Shown in pieces: positions 23,091 through 33,957 of a stretch of 64,000 bases of DNA; position 1 is the stretch's first letter, and each line of letters opens with the position of its first letter. Source of the DNA: Bombyx mori (Eukaryota; Arthropoda; Insecta; Lepidoptera; Bombycidae); contig NC_085128.1 in the NCBI RefSeq assembly GCF_030269925.1, positions 7,690,501-7,754,500 on the forward strand. The letters run 5' to 3'. The translations under genes were made by a program, and so were the position numbers. The notes beneath the pieces were generated by a model. That model was given only the letters and a program-made list of their open reading frames with translations. It ran no database searches and was not told the origin of the DNA.

Positions 23091-25383
23091 ATATAGTCAT
23101 AAAAGTCATCAAATGGGAATCAATTATTTACTCATCACATATTTTGTTATATGTCTAACAAATCCACGTATCACCTATTTAATCTATCTTCGATTGCCTA
23201 AGATTACGGAATAGGTAAAATTACTTAGACTTACAAAGCAATTTATCCTTCTTCAAATCCCTGTTGACATATACTCACCGTATATCCCTTGTTACAGAGT
23301 AGTCTCTAATTAATCGAAGATTCTAGACGGTCGCGTCCGTACCAATTTGTTGCTGATTTTTCGTTAAATCATATTCTGTTCGTATCATACTTCAAAGCAA
23401 ATCATATTTATATAATATTATATTTTGGTTTCACAATATAATTTTTGCTTTCAGTTGAATATGTACGAAAAAATCAATGATCAGTCTAACGATTACATTT
23501 TATGGAGTTTTAAGAAGATATTGTTTTGCTTTAGTACAACGAACTAGGTTTTAAAAACTAGGATTATACCTTGTTCCCCTATGAAAATTGAATTATGACA
23601 TTGTTCTTTGAAGATCTTGAAGAAAGCGTTGTGTATAGTTTCTATTTTAATTATATACTCGTGGTATTTTCTGTTCTACCTACATAAATAACCATTGAGT
23701 TTTATGCAATTAAATTATCTTTTTCGTAGTGCGCTCTGATGGCTATGGGGGCTAAAATTTCTTTCATCGTGTATAACCAATTTTAATTCAATTTAATACC
23801 TCTATAACTTTACAATTCTTTTCTTTATAAAAATGTTTTTTTCTTCCGTTATTTGTGTAAATGATATCACGGTTAAAATTGGTATATTTTAATGACCGTC
23901 CCAAATTCTTTAAAACGTCCAACACTGTTCAGAATTAAATTCCCCAAACAAATTTCCTTAGATACCATCTTTTACATTGAATCCACTATTTTGTGTTAGG
24001 AATACAAAATATTCAATTCGAATCAGCAGCAGACGGAAAGTGAATTTTAAAATGTTTGCAGTCAAACATACATATGCAGTCGCAGATGAAGTGAAAACTC
24101 AGTTCCATGCATTTGAAGCAGTCCAATCAAGTTCAGCTTATGGTATCGAGCCGTACTATAGTCGACGCAGCTGGAAGCAAACTTAGCATATCACTAGGAA
24201 AAGCAAACTTTTCGGATTAACATTTAAAACGAGTTGAATATTCGTTGCGTTTGTAAGATTCAACAATTCATGATTGTGTATTTGACATATAGATTAGCAA
24301 AATCTGCTTGCTAATCTATATGTCACACAGAATACGAAATGCGTATGTAATTGTATTTACTACGTGTATTACACAGGCTGTTATTTCGAATTACGTCAGA
24401 GCGTTTCGACTTTAACAAATTAACAGTAACTAGTATATTAGTCGCGAACATTTTTTTTTAAAAATGAATAAATAATTATTTAAGAAAGAAAAATTTACAA
24501 TAAAAACTTTATTTTTAAAACAACCCTAATAGACTCTTTGAATAAGTATTTACTCACCCCACATCAACCGTCGGATACCGAAAAAAAATCCTTCCCGAAT
24601 TGCGATCAAAGGATAAAAATAACGACATTTTTTTTCCGGTGGGAACATGTCTTCTCCGTGAATAAACGAATCTAAATCGAATTATGCGATGTTTTCTTTT
24701 ATAGAACATATGATTTATGATTTGACTGGTAGAATATTACTTCCGTATAATATTTACCTTTAACTACCGCTGATTTAAGGTAGTGTTACTTCAATGAACG
24801 TTTTACTTTACTTCATTACAAGCAAGTATCCGCTGACAACATAGTGCACAATGGGATCATTCATTTTTCAAATCAATTTTTAATTAACCATGATAGGTAG
24901 CAAGCCTATCTAATCTTGCGATTACAGCGGCTACCAGAGCCCAGACACCATAATATGAATACTGTTACCATGGTGATTAGTGTTACTATAAAAACATAAA
25001 ATATCAATTGCATTTTTTCAACGGCTGCCCTAGCGCATGTTTGGTTTGCAATATAAAGATAATAAGAGATATCGTTTCATGCAGACGTGGGCTATATGCT
25101 AGCAGCAGTAAAATGATGTTAAATGGTATTAACAACGTCAGTATCGAAATAGTCGTTCTTTTATGACAACAATAAATTTCGTTTTGGTCGTATTATACAA
25201 ACATTTTTTATTTTTAGAATAACAGCACAAATGGCGATTAACGGTTCCACCGAAGAACGGCCAACAGCAGTATTCTCTGACTATCATTAACAATGTAAGG
25301 CAAGGCAATGTAAGGTATCAGCAATTAACAATGTAAGACCGCACTATCACGATTTTGTAGATTGGTATTAAATGGTTAAGGAA
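23091..25383. other. AT-rich sequence, nothing recognised
   Basis: About 2.3 kb. It contains a small hairpin (24283-24325) and an unrecognised 69-codon frame at 23977-24186. No supported gene. Confidence 0.45.
24283..24325. repeat. Perfect 17-bp inverted repeat, 9-base loop
   Basis: TGACATATAGATTAGCA (24283-24299) is the exact reverse complement of TGCTAATCTATATGTCA (24309-24325). It is too short for a typical microRNA precursor and no target duplication flanks it. Confidence 0.9.
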
Positions 25384-25541
25384 GCGTAAATGCCGCCACC
25401 CACCAAGAGATACGAATTCTAAGTCTCAGTTTTTTTTACAGTACAACGACTACTCTACCCTTCAAACCGGAACGCTTTACTGCTTCACGGCAGAATTAAG
25501 CAGGGCGGTGGTACCTACTCATGTGGGTGCACAAGACGCCT
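25384..25541 (-). repeat. Bm1 SINE fragment
   Basis: On the minus strand: GGTACCACCGCCCTGC, TTCTGCCGTGAAGCAGTAAA, GTTCCGGTTTGAAGGGTAG, then a diverged TTAGAATTCGTATCTC block and GGTGGGTGGCGGCATTTACG. The 3' tail is missing. Confidence 0.85.
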
Positions 25542-26029
25542 TGTAACCTTGTAATTAAGAACAAAAAAAGTGTGTGTGTCCGCTCCGACGCACGACTGGA
25601 GTTTACTGGATATAAATATAAATTTGTGTCAGTTGAATACAGTAAAATATGGAAGTTACGTATTCTAGTGAGAATGATCCGGGAGTTGCGGAACACGTGG
25701 ATGCGGTAATTAAGTAAGTCTATATAATTCACTTTTACAATTAATATATAAGTTGTCCATTCACTGATAGAAGGAATTGTTTATATTTAATAAGCTTTAT
25801 TAATAAATGATTTGTAGCGGGTTATATTCGGGTATCAACCCACTAACAGTTGATACGTTCAGGAATCGAACCCGAACGGCGTCCGGCCACAAGCAAAACG
25901 ATGTCGGTAAATTAAACGAAACAATACGAGAAATAGTTCTATATTACGACAACACGATACACTACAGATTATTAACAAATTAACGAGACACAAAACAAAC
26001 GACTAACAAATATATGAAAATACAATAAT
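25542..26029. other. AT-rich sequence with a possible tRNA-like B box
   Basis: At about 25862-25872 the minus strand carries GGGTTCGATTCC, a good pol III B box. No matching A box or cloverleaf could be built, so it is probably an old tRNA-derived SINE remnant. Confidence 0.3.
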
Positions 26030-26215
26030 GAGAGAAACGCGCGATCAGTACGAGGCTTTGTGGCGGACTGCCGGCGCAGCAGCCCGGCGTCACCTGCGAT
26101 AACGCGGCCGCGCGTTGGCTCCTGATTGGCGCGCGCACGCATCACCTGGCAATGGTGATGCGTGCGCGCGCCAATCAGGAGCCAATCAGGCGCATAACGC
26201 ATTTCGTGTGACATG
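26030..26215. promoter_or_regulatory. GC-rich island with CCAAT-containing hairpin
   Basis: A sharp GC-rich block in AT-rich surroundings. It contains CGGCCGCGCG, GCGCGCGCACGC (resembling NRF1-type sites) and two directly repeated GCCAATCAGG motifs (CCAAT boxes) at the right end. The perfect hairpin 26115-26185 lies inside. This looks like promoter or CpG-island sequence, but no transcript start or adjoining exon can be shown. Confidence 0.4.
26115..26185. repeat. Perfect 32-bp inverted repeat with 7-base loop
   Basis: The left arm 26115-26146 (starting TTGGCTCCTGATTGGCGCGC) and right arm 26154-26185 (ending CAATCAGGAGCCAA) are exact reverse complements. The loop is TGGCAAT. Confidence 0.95.
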
Positions 26216-26469
26216 CTATACTCTCTAGTACGATTTTGGTCCCCATAATTTTCATACCCCGGGCCTATATATGTAAATCGATTCTTAAGGAGTAAACTCC
26301 AAAAAATAAAAGTGGGTGTAGCCTAGTGGTGTACCTAAGTGCAAGATCTTTCAATTGTTTCTAGGATTGCCTGTACTATGGGAACTAGGGACTGATATAC
26401 AAACTTAAATACGTTTAAATTCGTACATATGACGGATAGTCGTATATTGTGTGCTGACATCTGCGAGGG

Positions 26470-26575
26470 CTAGTGTTAGCAATGTCATCAGGTTTGAGCT
26501 CCGCGAGCTCACCTACTTGTTAGGGTTACGCTGAAATGTCCTCTCAAGGCCATCAATTTAGGTAGGAAAAAAAAG
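26470..26575 (+). repeat. LINE tail B, 5'-truncated copy
   Basis: TAGTGTTAGCAA, GGTTTGAGCTCCGCGAGCTC, ACCTACTTGTTAGGG, CTGAAATGTCCTCTCAAGGC and TAGGTAGG before an A run. It matches the 3' end of the LINE at 44535-49144. Confidence 0.85.
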
Positions 26576-26623
26576 CTCTGCACACATTTGAACGGATGCG
26601 TCTTGGTGTGCGAACCATTGATT

Positions 26624-27330
26624 TTTTTTATTGCCCTTGTAGGCAGACGAGCATACGGCCCACCTGATGGTGAGTGGTTACCGTCGCTCATGGACTTCAG
26701 CAATGCCAGAGGCAGAGCCAAGCCGCTGCCTACCGCTTAATACTCTCCACAAGCCTCGTTTGAAGGAGGACATGTCATAGCGCTCGGGAAACACCGTGGT
26801 GGGGAGCCCATTGCCGGATGGTACGTGGCAAAAAAGATCTCTGGAAACGCACTGTGGATGACCGCAGTGGCTCCAGGTAGTATGGGTGAACTCTACTCTC
26901 CGGTGGCGGGCGGTGCGATGGTAAAAACGAGATGCCGGTATCATCTCGAACAATTCCTTAGAGCACTCCCCATGGAACATACGGTACAAAATGCAGAGGG
27001 AACCGAAGTCCCTCCGCAGACCCAGAGGTTCCAAACGATCTGTGAGAATGGGATTATCGACAATCCAAACGGCCCTCCTCTGTATGGAGTCAAATGAAAG
27101 AAGCTGGTATTTGGGAGCCCCGGCCCAGAGATGGGAGCAGTACTCCACGCGAGGCCGGACTTGTGCTTTATAAAGCAAAAGTCTTTGTCCAGGCGTAAAG
27201 TACCTCTTCGCTCTGTTGAGGACTCCCAGCATTTTGGACGCCAACTTGAACCAAGTTCAATTCATCCCATTCGGAGACTCGCCCTAGAGAGTTCTCCTTG
27301 TCTTTCGACAGTTGTCAGTACTGCACATAA
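26624..27330 (-). pseudogene. LINE RT C-terminal fragment (source of tail A)
   Basis: The open frame 27244-26678 contains ASKMLGVLNRAKRYFTPGQR, LLLYKAQVRPRVEYCSHLWA, DSIQRRAVWIVDNPI, LGLRRDFGSLCILYRMFHGE, YDMSSFKRGLWRVLSGRQR and SGIAEVHERR, the C-terminal part of a jockey/CR1-type LINE ORF2. It ends in a stop and the tail A 3' UTR with poly(A) on the minus strand. Just upstream, LGRVSEWDELNLVQ in another frame is the RT segment following the catalytic box. About 150 bases between the two are missing, shifting the frame. Its last codons give the GGCAGCGGCTTGG...GGCAGACGAGCAT repeats found at 17.6, 22.3, 32.9, 50.6 and 52.5 kb. Confidence 0.85.
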
Positions 27331-27635
27331 GTTGGACGTGGAACATTGTCTTTGACTACTGTATTTATTGCGGTGGGTGCACGGAACTCTGACAGGTAGT
27401 ACTGCCCTATGTGATCGCCTATATTGCCATTCGCAGTCTACAAAATTATCCTTGATTTAGTTATTATTATTCATGATTGTCATTTAATTAGTTTTCTCCA
27501 CTTTTATAGTTTATTTAGATTACTGGGTTACGATCGGTGATTATTTAATAGTAATAAATTCGTGTATGATATATCTCGGTTTCATTCCTGATGTCTGACT
27601 CGTAGCCTGACACGTACAAAGTAAAAATGACTATT

Positions 27636-27725
27636 TATCATACAAATGTTTTTCGACGTGAGAATCGAACCCACAACCTTCGGCCTAGCACTTAGAGCCG
27701 CTAACAACTGCACCACCGAGTAAGT
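27636..27725 (-). repeat. tRNA-derived SINE head (not Bm1)
   Basis: On the minus strand a pol III A box (TGGTGCAGTTG, 27715-27705) is followed 34 bases later by a B box (GGTTCGATTCT, 27671-27661), embedded in CTCGGTGGTGCAGTTGTTAG and GAAGGTTGTGGGTTCGATTC. The acceptor ends do not pair, so this is a SINE head or tRNA relic rather than a functional tRNA gene. Confidence 0.6.
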
Positions 27726-27771
27726 TAAATTAAAGAAGAGCTGAAGTTTACTTAATCTTCTTATCTTCTTA

Positions 27772-28067
27772 TCTCAATATATAAAAATGAATTGCTGTTC
27801 GTTAGTCTCGCTAAAACTCGAGAACTACTCGCTGGATCGATTTGGCTAATTTTGGTCTTGAATTATTTGTGGAAGTCCAGAGAAGGTTTAAAAGGTAGAT
27901 AAATATGAAAATGCTAGGAATTAATTAAAAAAAAAATTTTTTGCTTTCCCTTTGACATGTCCCCAGTCGGACGGATTCTTTTTTGTTTGTTTTAAGTTTA
28001 TTTTATACAAAAGATTAGGTCTTTTATTTGTCGATTGAAGCACTACGAAGTCTGCCGGGTCAGCTAG
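27772..28067 (+). mobile_element. Helitron-like element (GAATTATTTGTGGAAGTCC family)
   Basis: It starts TCTCAATATATAAAAATGAA after an A, shows CTGTTCGTTAGTCTCGCTAA, GAATTATTTGTGGAAGTCC and GACGGATTC blocks, and ends GTCTGCCGGGTCAGCTAG before a T. Confidence 0.88.
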
Positions 28068-28600
28068 TTGTTAATAAAAACATGTTTTCCCGATGACAGT
28101 TACTGCTCACTCAATATTAAATCCTCGAAGAAGCGTAAGAATAAGTAGTCAGTGAAACAAAATATCGATCAGGCTACATTCGTAAATAACTAATTAGTAC
28201 AAATCCACACAGTACACGCGCTTACATCAAACAGACCCTCGCAAAGATAACGTTATCCGAAGCCGGGACAGCTCAAGAAATTTAATTCGGTTTTTGCACA
28301 CGCCTTTCTCGCAAACCCCTCAGAAGTCCTGTGTGACCCATTTGTGTTTTATACCTTTATGGGTGAATGCTTTTTGTTAAATGTCTGTGGGTATTACCGA
28401 CACTAATGTATACTGTTAATGTGAGCAAGGAAGGTGAATTTAATTCTCAAACATATAATTTCCTTTTCTTACCGTTCGTTTTAAATAGATTTTCGTAATA
28501 TTTTGGAGTTGTCACCATCGAGGAACAATATTGTATGAATATATAATCATATACTTTAATACTAGTAGTTTGTTACGAGTAAGACAGGCGTTCTTCAAAT
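28068..28600. other. AT-rich sequence, nothing recognised
   Basis: No gene or repeat family recognised. Confidence 0.45.
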
Positions 28601-28980
28601 CGAGATGAGTCAAATACGTTATGTATTATAATTTCAGTTAAAAATGAATGTAATTTTTTTTTCATAACTCTTCTAGTTACCTCTAGGAGTTATTCTAGAT
28701 TTACCGATTTAGTAGGTGAGCTCTAATCGAGATGAGTCAAATACGTTATGTATTATAATTTCAGTTATAAATGAATGTAATTTTTTTTTTTCGTTCCTCT
28801 TCTAGTTACCTCAAGGAGTTATTCTAGATTCACCGATTTAGTAGGTGAGCTCTAATCGAGATGAGTCAAATACGTTATATATTATAATTTCAGTTATAAA
28901 TGAATGTAATTTTTTTTTCTTACCTATTCTAATAACCTCAATGAGTTATTCTAGATTTACCGAACTAGTAAGTGAGCTCA
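28601..28980. repeat. Tandem triplication, units of about 128 bp
   Basis: Units start at 28601, 28728 and 28857 with CGAGATGAGTCAAATACGTT. Each runs through TGAATGTAAT, a T run, and AGTTATTCTAGATT(T/C)ACCGA to GGTGAGCTC. The second half of each unit is the first part of a minus-strand tail B element, and the first half is its original flank. The duplication therefore happened after the LINE insertion. Confidence 0.93.
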
Positions 28981-29171
28981 TGGGGCTCAAATCTGACTTC
29001 GTTGCTAACACTAACCCCAGCCAGAGTAGTGCTTCGCAGAATCTACCACCGGATCGGAAACGCGACCCACTGAGAAAATCCGGCGAGAAACTCAGTGTGA
29101 TGTGTCTATGAGTTCATTTACTCGCCGAACCCTTGGTCGCAGGTGATGGGTTCGACGAGAACGATGACCGG
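28911..29171 (-). repeat. LINE tail B with 10-bp target duplication
   Basis: A minus-strand 3' end: poly(T) on the plus strand, then GTGAGCTCATGGGGCTCAAA, CAGAATCTACCACCGGATCG, GACCCACTGAGAAAATCCGG and, near the right end, GGGTTCGACGAGAACGATGA. TGAATGTAAT lies on both sides (28901-28910 and 29172-29181). It is the longest tail B copy besides the parental LINE. Confidence 0.88.
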
Positions 29172-29181
29172 TGAATGTAAT

Positions 29182-30176
29182 TTTTAATGATTTACGCAAT
29201 CAAATTTTCTAATAGTCAATATAGAAAAAATCTATGATATTACATAATCGTTACGTAACTAAGGTTGACGAAATATTTTTGTTACAAATACACATGTTGA
29301 TCTCTAAATATATTATGTAAATTATTATCATTGTTTGCAGCATGAAGAATGGAAATTAAGCTTATCATACTTAGTCTTGACTCTGTAAAAAAATAAAAAA
29401 TAAAAAGTACATAGTTAAACCGGCAGCTACCGTCACGGTAGTCAATTAAAATATAGAATATCTTATGTATCGGTAATGGGGCATGTTTCAGGTCCAAATT
29501 AGTGGGAACCAGAATCCAACCTCTTTCTGCAAATAAGCGTTTTAATTTTGGAGGATCGCTTTTAGTATTAATATTTAATTAAGGGAAACCATCGTTCGAA
29601 AATTCACATTACTTCATTCATAACGCTACGAAACAACAAAACACATTAAAACTTCGACTGAAAATAAATGATCGGAAGGGCAAACTCATAAACCTTCCAG
29701 CACAAAATTCATTAACGAGAAACAAATTAGCATCAGTCATATCCTAACAATTATTCATAGTTATTCAATTACAGTCAAAGAACAATACCTGTGCAGATGT
29801 AGCCTATTGTAATACACTAACCGGGGGCGTTAAGGGCCCCTTTGAACTCGTGAGTTACGTTTTAAATTGGGAGGGTCAAAGTTCGTGACTGTTATGTATC
29901 CGCCTTTCGGGCGCCGCATGCCTACAAAGAGATTCGTTATGATTGTGTTTATCTGAATGCTCTTTAATAAACGGTGACAGTCGGGTTAAAGACTGCTATG
30001 TTAACACGCACCACAAGTGTTTCATAAAATCTCACCATCGTGAACGTGTTATTTATTAAGTACAAGTTATCTGTATTCGCGAGTGTGTAATAAAACTTTA
30101 TTTACTCGGTTTACAATGGAAATTTGAAACCGTAACCAAAATGTGTTTATGCGTCTAATATTTTTTACATTATATA
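29182..30176. other. AT-rich sequence, nothing recognised
   Basis: No gene or repeat recognised in about 1 kb. Confidence 0.45.
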
Positions 30177-30468
30177 CTAGCTGAGACACGCGATGTTACG
30201 GTCCGACAATAACCGCGAGTGACGCCGCGGGGCGAAGCTAGTCTAAAAAGCTAGTCTAAGTAGCCTAAGTTACTCCCTGTATCATCAACTACCTATCAGT
30301 GGAAGTCTCGTTAAAATCAGTCCAGAAGTTACAGAGATTAGCCGTAACAAACAGACAGACAGACAAACAGTGCAAAAAATGTTATTTTGGTGTATTCACA
30401 TGCATGTAGTAAAAAGCGATTATTTCAATATTACAAACAAACACTCCAATTGAATTCATATATATAGA
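30177..30468 (-). mobile_element. Helitron-like element (TGGAGTGT family), minus strand
   Basis: Read on the minus strand it starts TCTATATATATGAATTC after an A, followed by AATTGGAGTGTTTG, TTACTACATGCATGTG, a CTGT tetranucleotide run and ACTTAGGCTACTTAGACTAG. It ends TGTCTCAGCTAG before a T. Related copies are at 57409-57768 and 58684-59127. Confidence 0.82.
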
Positions 30469-31950
30469 TTACAATAGTAAAATAATATTAAGGTTTATCT
30501 TACCACAAATCAGGCAATTACAAATTTTTCGTCTGCCGATTTATTTGCTTGCTTGTTTGTTCTAACAAAACTATTCTCCTTATATTGAAAAACCATTTGT
30601 GTTCAAAAATATGAAATTACAATTATAACAGATTTACGTATCGCTTTTGTAGGACGCTAATACTACATTTATCCAGTCCATTTTGTAAAGACCAACTTAA
30701 TTGCCCTAATCCTAATTGAAAGCGATTGGGATCGAGCTACTCTGTATGACCATTATTTAACATAATGAATTTTAAACAATCCCGTCAAATAAATTACTGT
30801 ATATGAATCTAATCAAATCTCTCAAATATAAATTATATTTTTTTTGGAATACCACCTTCACGTATTCAATGTCGAAATAACCTTCATCGATGTTTCCAAA
30901 AAGATCCTAACCCTGCGTGGAAACCGCAAAATAGCTGGGTTGTTTATTTGACTTCTTCTATTTTACACAGCGGCATGGCTATGCTCTTGATATGGCTGAC
31001 ATTCGTTAGCGATGGTGACCACTGAGCCGGATATACTAGTATACTGGTCTGCCTACAAAGGGCAAACAAAAACTCAATCAACAAGATTCCAATCAAATAC
31101 CTACAAGCAAACGGCTTGTTTCCGCAATATTATCTAACAAACAGAAATCTTATCATTTTGTTATGTTGTATATTCCATCACTGCTTTTTGAATAGTTATT
31201 TAACATTTTTTGGCATCATAGTCAAACGATGTACATTTTAAAGAGTGTCTTCTTTATCAATTCGAGACGTCTAAATTTTACTTTAATGTTTTTCTTACGA
31301 TAATTCTCGTCGAACTTAAAATGCTTATCAAAAAAAAAAGTAGTTCCAACGCTCAGAACAGCTATATTCTTATTCAAAATAATGACATTGAGTGATGGTC
31401 AGACCGGAATAAAATCATCAAGGCTACATTTCCTCGTCATTAATCTTAGAAAGATATTTCGGGGCTCACGTCCTAAGCTTCTTTTTCATTTCGCTACGTT
31501 ACGATTCCTTTCGTTATTATTCACGTATTATTTGCCTTCGTCTTAAAATAACATTTTGCATTTTCATCGTTTTTCGTTTGTACGCATTTACAAAAAGTAT
31601 GTACTTAAAGTAATTTAACCACCCATCTGGTGTTAAATAGTTACTGCAGCTGTATCGTAACATGAACAAATCCTCTAGAATTTAGATATTAAATTTGACA
31701 TTGTATAGAATTGACATTGGATTAACGACTATCGCTACATTCTGACTACTCTAATAGGAACGCGTGTTGGCACTGAAGCAGAAGTAGACAAGATATATAA
31801 TTGTCTCTAATTACATAGAACATGTCAGCCATGTTGAAAGTTGTATTGCCACAATTGCCATGCTTGACATTGGCGAACGTAGTGTGTTGTTAATATACTG
31901 CTATTGCCTATTTAATGGATAATCCCTTAATTGCCTCTAACGATACCTAC
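30469..31950. other. AT-rich sequence with a faint tail A relic
   Basis: At 30955-31070 a diverged plus-strand tail A copy can be followed (CGATGGTGACCACTGAGCC, GGTCTGCCTACAAAGGGC, A-rich end). At 31615-31645 a short CACCCATCTGGTGTTAAATA block is a Bm1 crumb. Nothing else recognised. Confidence 0.45.
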
Positions 31951-32147
31951 GGGGGGAGAAGGGCAGTCTGTATTATTCAAGACCGACATCACACGGCCAG
32001 GGTTAATAGGTCTTAGTAGGTCTATCACAAGGTGGACCGATGACCTATTAAAGGATCGGCATCGGCTGGTGGCAAGCAACACAGAACCGGTCGTTGTGGC
32101 GAGGCTTAGGGGAGGCTTATGTTCAGCAATGGACTTTTGTGAGCTGA
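31951..32147 (+). pseudogene. RTE-like LINE ORF2 tail, decayed
   Basis: One frame reads LGLSRSITRWTDDLLKDRHR in the region from 31999. A second frame ends GLGEAYVQQWTFVS before a stop at 32145-32147. The pairing of TRWTDDL with a terminal LGEAYVQQW is the hallmark of an RTE-type LINE C-terminus. A frameshift lies between the two. The longer apparent frame that continues to 32458 is accidental. Confidence 0.65.
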
Positions 32148-32254
32148 AAAATAGATTAAGTATCGGGTTCACTCATAGACTAATAAATAAGACTATACTC
32201 GGAATTTCTCTGCTAGATTTAATCAGGAATGGCGAGATTCGTAGGGAAAATATA

Positions 32255-32293
32255 ACCCATATAGCCCATATAGCCCATAACCCATATAGCCCA
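32255..32293 (+). repeat. Short tandem repeat, CCCATATAG unit
   Basis: CCCATATAG occurs three times with one shortened unit (CCCATAA) between. It is a local slippage array. Confidence 0.85.
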
Positions 32294-32863
32294 CAAGATT
32301 GCGTGGCTGAAATGACACAGTACGTATTTCACAAAACGTATTACTTACGAAATTTTATATGTATGTCATGTAAACACAATGACAGACGGCATTACTCTTA
32401 TTTGCTACCAAAGTATGTCAAATACAATACATATAACTGTATACTATATAACGTTTAATGTGTGTAACAGTGAATATGTGAGAACTTTACCAACACTCAT
32501 TCCTATGCGCCCAAAGCTTTTAACTCATATCTAGCAACGTCATAAGACTCTTGAGTGTTTCTTAACAAAGCGAAGAGGCGAACGAACCTTGTTTCGTCTC
32601 AAAATCGATACCTCTTAACAAATTTAATAATTAGAAGTTGTCATTTAAAATTATCGTTTTCTACGGATTTTAGTACGACAGTAACAATTTACGTCATATA
32701 ACAAATAAGTAATAAGATAGCCAATATTCTTCGAATCTATTCAGCCATTCCACTCTCTATTTAATAAGCCCAAATGTATTGTTTCAATATTATTTTTCGT
32801 TACTGTTTCATTTTATAAAAAATAGAACTAAGAATACATCCTTAATTGCTACATAACTTTAAT

Positions 32864-33140
32864 GTACTGTAACTATACTGAGACTCTAGAACTTATATCT
32901 TTTTTTTTTTATTGCCCTTGTAGGCAGACGAGTATACGGCCCACCTGATGGTGAGTGGTTACCGTCGCCCATGGACTTCAGCAATGTAAGGGGCAGAGCC
33001 AAGCCGCTGCCTACCGTTAAAGGTAACCTATCTCAAGATGGGTGGCGCATTTACGTTGTAGATGTCTATGGGATCCAGTAACCACTTAACACCAAGTAGG
33101 CTGTGAGCTCGTCCACCCATCAAAGCAATAAAAAAAAACA
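32864..33140 (+). repeat. Bm1 SINE interrupted by a LINE tail
   Basis: Left part 32864-32900 has ACTGTAACTATACTGAGAC and AGAACTTATATCT. Right part 33029-33140 has TATCTCAAGATGGGTGGCGC, ATGTCTATGGGATCCAG, GCTGTGAGCTCGTCCACCC and a poly(A) tail. Joining at the duplicated TATCT restores a continuous Bm1 body. Confidence 0.92.
32901..33028 (-). repeat. LINE tail A inserted in Bm1 with 5-bp target duplication
   Basis: A T run, then ATTGCCCTTGTAGGCAGACG, TATACGGCCCACCTGATGG and AGCCAAGCCGCTGCCTACCG. TATCT precedes (32896-32900) and follows (33029-33033). Confidence 0.9.
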
Positions 33141-33907
33141 TAATTTACGAAGTAATCAGTTTTGCGTTTTTTAAATTTGACCAAAGCAAAATTCACACGT
33201 ACAATCTAGGTGCATACAATTTTGGCTACAAATACTCTTATTAGGCATTGGAAAATATAGCCAGTTTCTTTGTTTACATTGGGATATTGATTAAAAATAA
33301 CGAAATCAACCTTATAGCCTTAGCTATATCGAAAAGAAAGTTAATTGCTAGTTGTAGTATTTGCTAAGCTTGTTACTTCAAAAAAGCTGGACTACATCGA
33401 CACTGTCCATAATAATTCGTGTACTGTGTTATAGAGAGAAAAAATATCTATGATTATAAAATAAATAAAATTCACTAATAGACAAAATTTACTTTTAAAT
33501 TTGCTATTCACGCTATTCGGTTAGTTATTCAGGCATAAAACATAATTTTGAAAATGAATGAATCAAGCAATCATTAATCGATTTGTGTAATAAGTACTCG
33601 ACAACACGTTGGATAGATTTCTCCCTTTGACAACTTCAGCCAAACGAGACATTTGCAGATAAAGACCTTAGCACATACATAAACTTTCATCCTTAACTCT
33701 TAAATTACATTGATTTTTACCTCATTTTTTACTTCGATGGTTTACACGTAGATAGCATTTAATAAACTTGTCTTTCTCTATTGTTATTGTATTATTAAAG
33801 GATTAATGCTAAGGCACAAATACATAGCCTAATTGAGGGCTCAATTGATCTTATGACCTTGACTCGTGAACATCAAAAATATCAGGCATGCAACAAATCT
33901 GCCACTA
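33141..33907. other. AT-rich sequence, nothing recognised
   Basis: No gene or repeat recognised. Confidence 0.45.
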
Positions 33908-33957
33908 CCATATTATGACGTCACACGTCATACCATACTATGACGTCACATGATAGC
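33908..33957. promoter_or_regulatory. Two CRE-type sites in a 25-bp tandem repeat
   Basis: TGACGTCA occurs at 33916-33923 and 33941-33948 within two 25-base units (CCATATTATGACGTCACACG..., CCATACTATGACGTCACATG...). TGACGTCA is the CREB/ATF consensus. Whether any promoter lies here is unknown. Confidence 0.4.

Noticed and set aside
23977..24186. 69-codon plus-strand frame
   Set aside because: Looks protein-like in composition but matches no family I know and has no flanking exons or signals.
24283..24325. MicroRNA precursor
   Set aside because: The 17-bp stem with a 9-base loop is too short for a normal precursor.
27655..27725. Functional tRNA gene
   Set aside because: A and B boxes are present but acceptor arms do not pair; a SINE head is more likely.
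28601..28980. CRISPR-like or satellite array
   Set aside because: Units are adjacent without spacers and include a LINE end; this is a local tandem duplication in a eukaryotic genome.
31927..32458. 175-codon frame
   Set aside because: Only the first part is LINE-derived, in a damaged frame; the rest reads through non-coding sequence including a CCCATATAG array.
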